A DNA stretch of 64,000 nt from Pseudomonas putida (GTDB taxonomy: Bacteria > Pseudomonadota > Gammaproteobacteria > Pseudomonadales > Pseudomonadaceae), in contig NZ_BSKJ01000004.1 of NCBI RefSeq assembly GCF_030159595.1, positions 225,747 through 289,746 of the forward strand, read 5' to 3'. Both the position numbers and the translations under genes were made by a program. This document shows positions 1-8,073 of the stretch, in pieces; position 1 is the stretch's first letter; each line of letters starts with the position of its first letter. Below the pieces are notes generated by a model that saw only the letters and a list, made by a program, of their open reading frames with translations, did no database searches and was not told the DNA's origin.

Positions 1-546
1 CCGTTCGCCACGTTCTCGACCAAGTTCCTCAAGCAGGGTTCGCTGCTTGACCTGCTTGCCAGTACCAGCGTGCACAACGCCTGGCCGATGGTGCGGGTGG
101 GGGTGCGCGAGTTCGACCTGGTGCAGTACCTGATCGGCCAGGTGCTGCAATCTGACAATGATCGCTTCGAAGCGCTGCGCACCTACTTCCCCGAGGCGAA
201 GAAGGAAGACTGGCGGCTGTGGCAGGCCGGTCAGCGGGTGCAGATCATCAAGAAAGACGAGGCTTTGGGTGGCGTGCTCAAGCTCGGTACTGAAGTGGTC
301 ACGTCCAAGGACGGCAGCATCGCCGGGTTGTTGGGGGCCTCGCCAGGTGCTTCGACCGCCCCCCCGATCATGCTCGATGTGCTGAACAAAGTGTTCAAGG
401 ACAAGGTGGCAACACCGGAGTGGCAAGCCAGGATCAAGCAGATCATCCCGTCGTACGGCATTCGCCTGAACGACCACCCGGACCAGGTACAGAAGGAGTG
501 GGCCTACACCAACGAAGTGTTGCAGCTCAATCCTCCGGCGCCTTAG
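1..546 (+). CDS. mqo: Malate:quinone oxidoreductase, C-terminal part (5' end outside window)
   Basis: This is the last 181 codons of an FAD-dependent, membrane-associated malate:quinone oxidoreductase, which oxidises malate to oxaloacetate and passes electrons to the quinone pool. The reading frame is open from base 1. It starts in the family's conserved [14 protein letters not shown] stretch, then shows the typical C-terminal helices and the conserved end region ([12 protein letters not shown]). The full protein is normally about 500 residues, so roughly the first 320 lie upstream. The stop codon at 544-546 lies inside the 3' end of the convergent glycosyltransferase gene, a 20-bp overlap. 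Pseudomonads often carry several mqo paralogues; this fragment does not show which one it is. Confidence 0.93.
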   Translation, partial: PFATFSTKFLKQGSLLDLLASTSVHNAWPMVRVGVREFDLVQYLIGQVLQSDNDRFEALRTYFPEAKKEDWRLWQAGQRVQIIKKDEALGGVLKLGTEVVTSKDGSIAGLLGASPGASTAPPIMLDVLNKVFKDKVATPEWQARIKQIIPSYGIRLNDHPDQVQKEWAYTNEVLQLNPPAP

Positions 547-2053
547 CCCAGGAGAAACGGTAGACGTGGTTGGGCGCTGCGCTCTGGCATTGGCCGTTGT
601 CGGCATCGGCGCCAACCACATACCATTCGGCCCGAGAAGTCTCGCCCAGCTTGCGGGCCTTGTCGGCACTGAAGCAGTGGCCCAGCTGCGTGGCCGGAAT
701 CAACGCGAAAGCCGTGGGGTGCTGGCGCAGCCAGTAGGCCGCCGCATCCGCACTGGGTTGGCCGGTGAAGCCGAAATGCACGATGGGTTGCCGGGCAAAC
801 AGCCAATGCCCCTCGCGCCAGCTCACCAGCACCAACGTTGCGCCATCGGTAGCGCGTTCCGCTTCGCTCATTAGCGTCTCATGCGGGTTGGGGCCTTCCT
901 TTAGCGGCTCGACAAAGCCGCGCGCGAACCACAGGGCGAACCATACCAGGGCTACGGCAGTGAACGCCTTGCGCCAGGCGGGACGGCGCTGCAACCAACG
1001 TTTGAGCAGCCACGGCACCAGCGGCGCCATGGCCAGCACCAGGCCCGGCAGCGCCGGGAAAATGTACAGCTTGCGCTTGCCACTACTGAGGCTGAAGAAC
1101 AGCAGCACCAGTGCCACCCAGCCGAGCAGCAACAGAAAGCGCCCATCGCGCTTTTGCAACTGCCGACGCCAGGCGGGAACCAGCCAGGGCAGGGCGAGGA
1201 TCAGCGGCAACCAGTATTTGGGGATGACCTTGACGAAGAAGTACCAGAACGGCTCGCGATGGTCCCAGGCGTTGGCATAGCGGCTGGCGGTCTGGCGCAG
1301 CAGGATTTCTTTCAGGTAGGCCAGTTCCGCCGCACCACCGCCATGGGCAATCGACATCAACAAGGGCAGCAGCCACACCGCGCAACCGGCCAGTAACCAC
1401 AGCAGCCCCAGGCTCCAGCGCCAACCCTGGCCAGGCATGGCGACTACACCTCGCCAGCGCTGGCGCACCGCCCACGCATAGGGCAGCAGCATCAGCAACG
1501 GGACAAAGCCGACGCCTTTGCTGATGATGCCCAGCCCCATGGCCGCGCAGGCCAGGTAGAACCACCCCCACGCCGGCCCCAGCAGCAGGTGGCGCACCAT
1601 GCCGTAAAAGCCCAGCGCCACCCACAAGCACAGGAAACTGTCGATCTGCCCCGTACGCAGGATGCTGTAGCTCTGGTAGGTGGCCAGGAACAGCAAGGCA
1701 GCGATTACGCCGATGCGCCGGTTCCACAGGCGCCGCCCGAGGTCATGCAGCACCCAGGTGATGGTCGCCGCCGACAGCAGCCCCGGCAGGTAGAGGGCTG
1801 TCTTGGGCGAGCCGGTCAGTTGGCTGAACAGGGCCACGGTCCACATGAACAGCGGCGGCTTGTCGCCGTAGATTTCCGCTGCCCGGTGGGGGATGAACCA
1901 GTTGCCGCTCTGCAGCATTTCCAGGGCGACGCCAAGAAAGCGCTCTTCGTCCACATTCATCGGCTGGCGCCAGCCAATTCCGGCGCCCACCAACAGAACT
2001 GCGAGGGCAATCAGGGCCAGGCGTTCGGCCCCAAGTGTCTTGAACCTGGGCAA
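527..2053 (-). CDS. ArnT-like GT39 family glycosyltransferase, polyprenyl-phosphate sugar dependent
   Basis: A 508-residue polytopic inner-membrane protein with about a dozen hydrophobic segments, related to ArnT and other GT39 enzymes that move a sugar from a polyprenyl-phosphate carrier to lipid A or LPS core on the periplasmic side. The first periplasmic loop has the conserved acidic pair Asp35-Glu36 (NVDEERF), followed by the GDKPP motif near residues 63-67, as in ArnT. It is the last gene of the ugd/epimerase/GT2/LAB_N operon, 3 bp after the LAB_N gene. The Ara4N-specific genes arnA, arnB and arnD are absent nearby, so the sugar is probably a hexuronic acid rather than aminoarabinose. 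The 3' end overlaps the stop of mqo. Confidence 0.85.
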   Translation of the reverse strand: MPRFKTLGAERLALIALAVLLVGAGIGWRQPMNVDEERFLGVALEMLQSGNWFIPHRAAEIYGDKPPLFMWTVALFSQLTGSPKTALYLPGLLSAATITWVLHDLGRRLWNRRIGVIAALLFLATYQSYSILRTGQIDSFLCLWVALGFYGMVRHLLLGPAWGWFYLACAAMGLGIISKGVGFVPLLMLLPYAWAVRQRWRGVVAMPGQGWRWSLGLLWLLAGCAVWLLPLLMSIAHGGGAAELAYLKEILLRQTASRYANAWDHREPFWYFFVKVIPKYWLPLILALPWLVPAWRRQLQKRDGRFLLLLGWVALVLLFFSLSSGKRKLYIFPALPGLVLAMAPLVPWLLKRWLQRRPAWRKAFTAVALVWFALWFARGFVEPLKEGPNPHETLMSEAERATDGATLVLVSWREGHWLFARQPIVHFGFTGQPSADAAAYWLRQHPTAFALIPATQLGHCFSADKARKLGETSRAEWYVVGADADNGQCQSAAPNHVYRFSWAKAPED

Positions 2054-2056
2054 GGG

Positions 2057-2329
2057 TTATTCCTTCTGTTCCTGATGGCGGGCGATGAGTTGCAGGTTGC
2101 GCAGATAAACCAGGAAGCCGAAGCTCTGGCCGATGATGAATACCGGGTCCTGGCGGTAGATGGCGTAAGTCAGCAGCAGCGCGCTGCCGAGCATGCTCAG
2201 GTACCAAAAACCTACCGGGATCACGCTGCGGCGTTTGAACTCGCTGTACAGCCATTGCAGCACGAAGCGCCCGGTGAAAACGGCCTGGCCGGCGAAACCG
2301 ATGATCAGCCACAGGGTTTCGCGGGTCAT
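2057..2329 (-). CDS. Small membrane protein with LAB_N domain (lipid-A-disaccharide synthase N-terminal type)
   Basis: A 90-residue protein with three hydrophobic helices that matches the LAB_N domain found alone or at the N-terminus of some LpxB proteins. Visible family features are the GFAGQAVFTGRFVLQW start, the SVIPVGFWYLS centre and the FGFLVYLRNL end. Its start codon overlaps the stop of the upstream GT2 gene (ATGA-type junction at 2326-2329), which implies translational coupling. The GT2 partner has no paired C-terminal membrane helices, so this protein may anchor it at the membrane or help move the lipid-linked sugar. That role is inferred from context only. Confidence 0.85.
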   Translation of the reverse strand: MTRETLWLIIGFAGQAVFTGRFVLQWLYSEFKRRSVIPVGFWYLSMLGSALLLTYAIYRQDPVFIIGQSFGFLVYLRNLQLIARHQEQKE

Positions 2330-3069
2330 CCTTCAAGTTCCTGCGGCAGGCTGCCCAGGCGGGTGCGGCGGATCAGCCACCACACCCCGAACAGGTCGAG
2401 GATGCCGACCAGTGCGCGGTCCAGGTTGCCATATTTCGACACCCCGGCATGGCGTGGTCGGTGGTTGACCGGGTGCACCAGCATGCGGCCGTTGTGGCGC
2501 AGGATCAGCGCTGGGATAAAGCGGTGCATGTGGTCGAAGTAGGGCAGGCGCAGGAAGGCTGCGCGTTCGATCAGTTTCAGCCCGCAGCCGGTGTCGGGTG
2601 TGGCGTCCTTGAGCAGGCGGCTGCGCAGCCCGTTGGCAAAGCGCGAAGCCCAGCGCTTGCTGGCGCTGTCGCGACGGTTGACCCGGTGCCCGGCCACCAG
2701 CTTCACACCGCCGTCCAGGTCTTGATTGGCACGCACCAGAGCCAGCATAGCGGGGATGTCTGCCGGGTCGTTCTGGCCGTCGCCATCGAGGGTGGCCAAC
2801 CATTGGCCGCGAGCAGCCTGCGCGCCATGCCACAGCGAGGTGCTCTGGCCCAGCGAACGGTCGTGACGCAGGATGCGCAATTGCGTGTAGCCTTGGCTTT
2901 TCAGGCGCTGCAATACGCTCAGGGTGCGGTCGCTGCTGCCGTCGTCGACCACCAGCACTTCATAGTCTTCTGTCGCCAATGCGGCGCGAATTTCCATCAG
3001 CAGTGACGGCAGGTTGTCGACCTCGTTCTTGGCGGGTATGAGCACCGAGAGGTCAAGTGGATCTGTCAT
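2326..3069 (-). CDS. GT2 family glycosyltransferase, ArnC/dolichol-phosphate-mannose-synthase type
   Basis: A 247-residue cytoplasmic-face transferase that should load a nucleotide sugar onto polyprenyl phosphate. It has the GT-A signatures LIPAKNE (10-16), VDDGSSD (about 41-47) and the DGD metal-binding motif at about 95-97 (LDGDGQNDP), then the TPDTGCGLKL segment typical of the DPM1-like branch. I chose the ATG at 3069 because an AGGTAA ribosome-binding site precedes it and the homology begins there. A 54-codon upstream extension has no similarity and runs into the epimerase gene. ArnC has two C-terminal membrane helices, but here only one weak hydrophobic stretch remains. The LAB_N protein encoded next may compensate. 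Confidence 0.88.
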   Translation of the reverse strand: MTDPLDLSVLIPAKNEVDNLPSLLMEIRAALATEDYEVLVVDDGSSDRTLSVLQRLKSQGYTQLRILRHDRSLGQSTSLWHGAQAARGQWLATLDGDGQNDPADIPAMLALVRANQDLDGGVKLVAGHRVNRRDSASKRWASRFANGLRSRLLKDATPDTGCGLKLIERAAFLRLPYFDHMHRFIPALILRHNGRMLVHPVNHRPRHAGVSKYGNLDRALVGILDLFGVWWLIRRTRLGSLPQELEG

Positions 3070-3103
3070 GAGGTTACCTGTGATTTTGTTGTGATTGCGT
3101 CGC

Positions 3104-4078
3104 TCAACCCAGGTAGAAATCCCGGTACCAGCCAACGAAAGCGTTAACGCCGTGTTCCAGCGACGTGCCCGGAGTGAAGTCGATCCAGCGCACCAGTGAG
3201 CCCACATCGGCCCAGGTCTCCAGCACGTCACCCGCTTGCAGTGGCAAGTAGTGACGCTGCGCCTTGATGCCCAAGGCGTCCTCCAGGCATTCGACGAAAT
3301 GCAGCAGGCGCACGGGTTGGCCGCGGCCGATGTTGAACAGCTGGCAGGGCGGTAGTCCTTCGCCAGGCTGTGGTGGCTTCAGGCGCAGTCGCAGGATGCT
3401 TTCGACGATGTCATCGATGTAGGTGAAGTCGCGTCCCATCAGGCCGTTGTTGTACACCTCGATCGGGCGGCCTTCGAGCATGGCGCGGGTGAATTTGAAC
3501 AGCGCCATGTCGGGGCGGCCCCAAGGGCCGTAAACAGTGAAAAAGCGCAGGCCGGTGGTGGGTAGCCGATACAGGTGCGCGTAGCTGTGAGCCATCAGTT
3601 CATTGGCCCGTTTGCTGGCGGCATACAGCGACACCGGCTGCTCAACCGGGTCGTCGACGCTGAACGGTAGCTTGGCGTTGGCACCGTACACCGAACTACT
3701 GGAGGCATAGATCAAGTGGCGGGGCGGCTGCTGGCGGCAGGCCTCGAGGATATTGAGAAAGCCGACCAAGTTGGTCTGGCCGTAAACGCCAGGGTTGTCC
3801 AGCGAATAGCGCACCCCGGCCTGGGCTGCCAGATGGATGACTTCGGTGAACGCCTGCTCAGCGAACATCTGCTGCAACCCGGCCGGGTTGGCAATATCGA
3901 GGATCTGGAAGCGGAAATTGGCATAGCCGACCAGTTGCTGCAGGCGCGCACGCTTGAGCTCGACGCTGTAGTAGCCGTTGAGATTGTCGATACCGACCAC
4001 GTCGATGCCAGCCTCGCACAGGCGGCGCGCGACATGGAAGCCGATGAAACCGGCCACGCCGGTAATCAGTACGGGCAT
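3104..4078 (-). CDS. NAD-dependent epimerase, probable UDP-glucuronate 4-epimerase
   Basis: A 324-residue extended SDR. The nucleotide-binding motif GVAGFIG is at 7-13, a Ser-rich YASSSSVYG strand near 124-132, and the catalytic Tyr152-x3-Lys156 (YAASK). The stretch SLDNPGVYGQTNLVGF and the motif YGPWGRPDMALFKF are typical of UDP-glucuronate 4-epimerases (CapI/GAE type), which convert UDP-GlcA to UDP-GalA. The start at 4078 overlaps the 3' end of ugd by 13 bp, so substrate supply and epimerisation are translationally linked. The open frame continues upstream through ugd but without homology. UDP-glucose 4-epimerase is the main alternative and is less likely given the ugd neighbour. Confidence 0.87.
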   Translation of the reverse strand: MPVLITGVAGFIGFHVARRLCEAGIDVVGIDNLNGYYSVELKRARLQQLVGYANFRFQILDIANPAGLQQMFAEQAFTEVIHLAAQAGVRYSLDNPGVYGQTNLVGFLNILEACRQQPPRHLIYASSSSVYGANAKLPFSVDDPVEQPVSLYAASKRANELMAHSYAHLYRLPTTGLRFFTVYGPWGRPDMALFKFTRAMLEGRPIEVYNNGLMGRDFTYIDDIVESILRLRLKPPQPGEGLPPCQLFNIGRGQPVRLLHFVECLEDALGIKAQRHYLPLQAGDVLETWADVGSLVRWIDFTPGTSLEHGVNAFVGWYRDFYLG

Positions 4079-5406
4079 GCTGTCTGCACCTGGCCACGGC
4101 CAATGCCGTAGTAAGTCAGTCCGGCGGCGGCCATGTGTTCGGGCTCGAACAGATTGCGCCCGTCGAACACCACCCGGTCGGCCAGCAGTTGCGGCACCTT
4201 GTCCAGGTTGAGCACACGGTAGTCCTGCCACTCGGTGACGATGACCAGCGCATCGGCCCCCTCCAGTGCATCGTCCTTGCAAGGCACCAGTTGCAGGTCG
4301 GCACGCGGGCCATAGTGCCGCTGGATTTCCTCCATCGCCTGAGGGTCGTGGGCCTGTACCCGTGCGCCAGCGGCCCACAACGCTTCCAGCAGGACCCGGC
4401 TGGAGGCCTCGCGGATGTCATTGGTGTTGGGCTTGAACGACAACCCCCACAAGGCAAATACCTTGTCCTGCAGGCCACCCGGATAGTGCCGCTGGATCTT
4501 GCTGAACAGCCGGCCCTTTTGATGTTCGTTGACCGACTCCACCGCACGCAGCAATTGGGGCTCGAAACCCTCAGCCTCGGCGCTGCGGCGCAGGGCTTGC
4601 AGGTCCTTGGGGAAGCACGAGCCGCCAAAGCCGCAACCGGCATAGATGAAGTCGTAGCCGATGCGTGGGTCCGAGCCGATGCCACGGCGCACCATTTCGA
4701 TATCGGCCCCCAGGTGCTCGGCCAGGTTGGCGATTTCGTTGATGAACGAGATCTTGGTCGCCAGCATGCAGTTGGCCGCGTACTTGGTCAGTTCGGCGCT
4801 GCGCGCATCCATCACCATGAGTTTTTCGCGGTTGCGGCTGAACGGCAGGTACAGCTCGCGCAGCAGCTCCACTTCGGCCGGTTCCGCGCCGCCAATGATG
4901 ATGCGTTCCGGGCGCATGCAATCCTCTACGGCAGAACCTTCCTTGAGAAACTCGGGGTTGCTGATGACCTGGAAGCGACCCGTTTCGGCGCCGACCTGGG
5001 CGATACGCGCCTTGATGCGGTGCACCGTGCCGACCGGCGCGGTGGATTTGTTGACGATCACCTTGGGGCCTTCGGCATGTTCAAGGATGCTGTCGACCAC
5101 GGCGAAGACATGCTTCAGGTCGGCGCTGCCATCGGCTTGTGGCGGTGTGCCGACTGCGATGAACTGCAACCTGGCGTACTTGGCTGCTTTCCCGGCATCG
5201 GTGGTAAAACGCAGGCGACCGCAGGCCAGGTTTTTCTCCAGCATTGGTGCAAGGCCGGGTTCGAAGATCGGGCAATGGCCTTCATTGAGCGTGGCAACCC
5301 GCTCAGCGTCGACGTCCATGCACAACACTGAGTGCCCCACCTGGGCCAGGCACACTGCCTGGGTGAGGCCGACATAGCCGGTACCGAAAACCGTGACCTT
5401 CATCAT
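4066..5406 (-). CDS. ugd: UDP-glucose 6-dehydrogenase
   Basis: A 446-residue enzyme that oxidises UDP-glucose to UDP-glucuronate with two NAD+. It shows the N-terminal Rossmann motif FGTGYVGL (7-14), the NKSTAPVGT segment near 119, the dimer-helix segment TKYAANCMLATKISFINE near 207-224, and the catalytic cysteine at about 264 in GCGFGGSCFPKDL. It is the first gene of the five-gene minus-strand operon. The start is either of the two adjacent ATG codons (5406 or 5403). The upstream 240 bp holds an A-rich stretch and a PhoP-box-like direct repeat (5449-5465). In enterics ugd is under PhoP/PmrA control; here that is only a suggestion. Confidence 0.95.
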   Translation of the reverse strand: MMKVTVFGTGYVGLTQAVCLAQVGHSVLCMDVDAERVATLNEGHCPIFEPGLAPMLEKNLACGRLRFTTDAGKAAKYARLQFIAVGTPPQADGSADLKHVFAVVDSILEHAEGPKVIVNKSTAPVGTVHRIKARIAQVGAETGRFQVISNPEFLKEGSAVEDCMRPERIIIGGAEPAEVELLRELYLPFSRNREKLMVMDARSAELTKYAANCMLATKISFINEIANLAEHLGADIEMVRRGIGSDPRIGYDFIYAGCGFGGSCFPKDLQALRRSAEAEGFEPQLLRAVESVNEHQKGRLFSKIQRHYPGGLQDKVFALWGLSFKPNTNDIREASSRVLLEALWAAGARVQAHDPQAMEEIQRHYGPRADLQLVPCKDDALEGADALVIVTEWQDYRVLNLDKVPQLLADRVVFDGRNLFEPEHMAAAGLTYYGIGRGQVQTACPY

Positions 5407-5448
5407 TCAGCTCCTTGATAAGAAAGCTGAAAAAAAATGTCACATTGT

Positions 5449-5465
5449 TGTTTAGGAATTGTTAC
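5449..5465. promoter_or_regulatory. PhoP-box-like direct repeat upstream of ugd
   Basis: TGTTTA, 5 bp, TGTTAC on the plus strand in the 5407-5647 gap. This resembles the two-half-site PhoP box (TGTTTA-N5-TGTTTA) but is in reverse orientation relative to ugd, and the second half matches at only four of six positions. The same gap contains a 7-bp-stem hairpin CAGCGCG/CGCGCTG at about 5537-5557. Weak evidence, recorded because the operon is LPS-modifying. Confidence 0.2.
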
Positions 5466-5647
5466 CTGATGGATGAATTCAACGGCTATGTAGCCTGGAT
5501 CCCGTTTCATCCGGGCAGACGATCTAAACTTACCAACAGCGCGCGGTAACGCGCTGTACCGCGAGCCCAAACCCTTGAACCGACCACCGCCTCCCCGGAG
5601 CGGACATCCCTCGCTGGCGATGGCCTTCTTGCAGAGGAGGGCAGGTC

Positions 5648-6694
5648 ATGGACGAGGCAAGGCTTCATGATTTCATGGGCAAGCTGGTGGGCGACATGGG
5701 CGCCGCGGCGACCCTGGCAAATGTCATCCTGGGCGACGAGCTGGGCCTGTACCGGGCCATGGCTGACAGCCAACCGACCACGCCCGAAGCACTGGCGGCG
5801 AAGACCGGCTGCCACCCGCGGCTGGTGCGCGAATGGCTGAACGCCCAGGCAGCATCGGGCTACATGACGCATGACAAGGGCCTTTTTGTATTGCCCGAAG
5901 AGCAGGCGATGGCGCTGGCGCTGGAGGACTCCCCGGCTTACATGGCCGGTGGGGCGGCAGTGGTCGCGGCGCTGTTCCATGACAAGGACAAGCTGGTGGC
6001 GGCCATGCGCGGTGATGGCGGGCTTGCCTGGGGCGACCACCACCCGTGCATGTTCAGTGGTACCGAACGGTTCTTCCGGCCGGGGTATCGCACTTTCCTG
6101 GTGCCTGAGTGGCTACCCGCGCTGGACGGTGTGGTTGCCAAGCTGCAATCCGGTGCAAAGGTCGCGGACGTGGGGTGCGGGCACGGCGCTTCGACGCTGG
6201 TCATGGCCCAGGCGTTTCCGGCGTCGTCGTTCGTGGGCTATGACTATCACGGGCCATCGATCACCACCGCCAACGAACGCGCGCGCGAAGCGGGGCTGGC
6301 GGAGCGGGTGAGTTTTCAGCAGGCCAGCGCCAAGGATTACCCAGGGCATGACCATGACCTGGTGTGCTTCTTCGATTGCCTGCATGACATGGGCGACCCG
6401 GTGGGCGCAGCCAGGCATGCCTACCGTGCATTGAAGCCTGACGGTACGGTGATGCTGGTAGAGCCTTATGCCGAGGATTCGCTGGACGGTAACCTGAACC
6501 CAGTCGGGCGGTTGTTCTATGCAGCGTCGACATTTATCTGCACGCCGAATTCGTTGTCGCAGGAAGTGGGCTTGGGGCTGGGCGCGCAGGCCGGGGAGGC
6601 ACGGTTGCGGGCGGTGTTCGAGGAGGCTGGGTTCAGCCGGTTCCGGCGGGCGACGCAGACACCGTTCAACCTGATTCTGGAGGCCCGCAAGTAG
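5648..6694 (+). CDS. Class I SAM-dependent methyltransferase with N-terminal winged-helix domain
   Basis: A 348-residue cytoplasmic protein. Residues 1-100 form a small-molecule O-methyltransferase-like winged-helix dimerisation region (LGLYRAMAD, TGCHPRLVREWLNAQAASGYM). The C-terminal half is a Rossmann methyltransferase with motif I VADVGCGHGAST at about 172-183 and the acidic post-I strand in FVGYDYHG. It resembles the Rv2258c-type family, whose substrates are unknown. A good GAGGAGGG ribosome-binding site lies 7 bp before the ATG. It stands alone between the divergent ugd operon and the convergent polyamine genes, and transcription probably ends at the strong hairpin near 6758-6784. Confidence 0.85.
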   Translation: MDEARLHDFMGKLVGDMGAAATLANVILGDELGLYRAMADSQPTTPEALAAKTGCHPRLVREWLNAQAASGYMTHDKGLFVLPEEQAMALALEDSPAYMAGGAAVVAALFHDKDKLVAAMRGDGGLAWGDHHPCMFSGTERFFRPGYRTFLVPEWLPALDGVVAKLQSGAKVADVGCGHGASTLVMAQAFPASSFVGYDYHGPSITTANERAREAGLAERVSFQQASAKDYPGHDHDLVCFFDCLHDMGDPVGAARHAYRALKPDGTVMLVEPYAEDSLDGNLNPVGRLFYAASTFICTPNSLSQEVGLGLGAQAGEARLRAVFEEAGFSRFRRATQTPFNLILEARK

Positions 6695-6710
6695 GGCGTA
6701 ATCCTGTGCT

Positions 6711-6742
6711 GGCCTCTTCGCGGGTTTACCCGCGAAGAGGCC
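6711..6742. repeat. REP palindrome (GCCTCTTCGCGGGT family)
   Basis: A perfect inverted repeat with 15-bp arms (GGCCTCTTCGCGGGT and its complement) around two T bases, in the gap between two convergent genes. It matches the dispersed repetitive extragenic palindrome of the P. putida group, which also occurs here near 14.7, 27.95, 54.8 and 58.8 kb. Confidence 0.85.
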
Positions 6743-6757
6743 GGGCCTGCAAAAGTA

Positions 6758-6784
6758 GAGGGGGCGCCATATTGGCGCCCCCTC
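6758..6784. terminator. Bidirectional hairpin terminator between methyltransferase and polyamine genes
   Basis: A 12-bp perfect stem (GAGGGGGCGCCA and complement) with a 3-nt loop. On the minus strand it is followed by CTACTTTTGC, a short T-run, so it probably ends the carboxynorspermidine operon and may also stop transcription from the methyltransferase gene. Confidence 0.75.
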
Positions 6785-6795
6785 ACTCTTGCTGC

Positions 6796-8040
6796 TTAGG
6801 CTTCAGCGTCCCAAGGACGATCGCCTTTATCATCTTTGACGCGGGTCGGCAGGCCCATCACGTCCAGCGCCTTGAGGAACGGCTCGGCTGGCAGCTCCTC
6901 GACGTTGACCATGCGTTTGGCATCCCACTCGCCACGCGCAACCAGCAGGGCGGCGGCCACTGGCGGTACGCCGGCAGTGTAGGAAATGCCTTGGCTGTCG
7001 GTTTCGGCGTAGGCTTCTTCGTGGTCGGCCACGTTGTAGATGAACACTTCGCGCGGCTGGCCATCCTTGGTGCCTTTGACCAGGTCACCGATGCAGGTCT
7101 TGCCGGTGTAGCCAGGGGCCAGCGAGGCCGGATCCGGCAGCACGGCCTTCACGACCTTCAGCGGTACCACTTCCAGGCCTTCGGCGGTTTTCACCGGTTG
7201 CTCGCTGAGCAGGCCCAGGTTTTTCAGCACGGTGAACACATTGATGTAGTGCTCGCCGAAGCTCATCCAGAAGCGCACGTTCGGCACGTTGAGGTTCTTC
7301 GAAATCGAGTGAACTTCATCGTGGCCGGTCAGGTACAGGTTTTGCGAACCGACCACCGGCAGGTCGTCGGTACGCTTGACCTCGAACATGGTGTTGCTGG
7401 TCCACTGGCTGTTCTGCCAGCTCCACACCTGCCCGGTGAACTCGCGGAAGTTGATTTCCGGGTCGAAGTTGGTGGCAAAGTACTTGCCATGCGAACCGGC
7501 ATTGACGTCGAGAATGTCGATCGAATCAATGCGGTCGAAATACTGCTGCTGCGCCAGCTTGGCGTAGCTGTTCACCACACCCGGGTCGAAACCGACACCA
7601 AGAATGGCAGTGATGTTCTTTTGTTGGCACTCTTCGAGGTGTTTCCACTCGTAGTTGCCGTACCACGGCGGGGTTTCGCAGATCTTGCCCGGCTCTTCGT
7701 GGATGGCGGTGTCCAGGTAGGCGACACCGGTATCGATGCAGGCACGCAGCACCGACATGTTGAGGAAGGCGGACCCCACGTTGATCACGATCTGCGATTC
7801 GGTTTCGCGGATCAGTGCCTTGGTTGCCTCGACATCGAGGGCGTTGAGCGAGAAGGCCTGGATGTCGGCGGGTACCTTGAGGCTACCCTTGGCCTTGACG
7901 CTGTCGATGATGGCCTGGCATTTGGAGATGTTCCGTGACGCAATAGCGATACGACCCAGTTCGTCGTTATGCTGCGCGCACTTGTGGGCCACCACCTTGG
8001 CGACACCTCCTGCACCAATGATAAGAACGTTCTTCTTCAA
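6796..8040 (-). CDS. Carboxynorspermidine synthase (saccharopine dehydrogenase family)
   Basis: A 414-residue NADPH-dependent enzyme of the saccharopine dehydrogenase fold. It begins with a Rossmann motif IIGAGGVAKVVAHKC (residues 7-21) and contains the family segments DTAIHEEPGKI and GVGFDPGVVNSYAKLA. In this subfamily it condenses L-aspartate-semialdehyde with a diamine (putrescine or 1,3-diaminopropane) to carboxyspermidine or carboxynorspermidine. The next gene upstream on the same strand is the matching decarboxylase, with a 33-bp gap, so the pair makes an alternative aminopropyl-transfer-free route to spermidine. It could be misnamed lysine-pathway saccharopine dehydrogenase in automatic annotation; the nspC neighbour argues against that. 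Confidence 0.9.
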   Translation of the reverse strand: MKKNVLIIGAGGVAKVVAHKCAQHNDELGRIAIASRNISKCQAIIDSVKAKGSLKVPADIQAFSLNALDVEATKALIRETESQIVINVGSAFLNMSVLRACIDTGVAYLDTAIHEEPGKICETPPWYGNYEWKHLEECQQKNITAILGVGFDPGVVNSYAKLAQQQYFDRIDSIDILDVNAGSHGKYFATNFDPEINFREFTGQVWSWQNSQWTSNTMFEVKRTDDLPVVGSQNLYLTGHDEVHSISKNLNVPNVRFWMSFGEHYINVFTVLKNLGLLSEQPVKTAEGLEVVPLKVVKAVLPDPASLAPGYTGKTCIGDLVKGTKDGQPREVFIYNVADHEEAYAETDSQGISYTAGVPPVAAALLVARGEWDAKRMVNVEELPAEPFLKALDVMGLPTRVKDDKGDRPWDAEA

Positions 8041-8073
8041 TTTACCTTTTGCTCCTTACTTGGAAAGCCGGTC

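Noticed and set aside
4079..4378. 100-codon N-terminal extension of the epimerase
   Set aside because: It lies inside ugd in another frame, and the conserved Rossmann start is at 4078.
527..5406. A standard arn (aminoarabinose) operon
   Set aside because: arnA, arnB, arnD and the flippase genes are missing although both ends of the cluster are visible.
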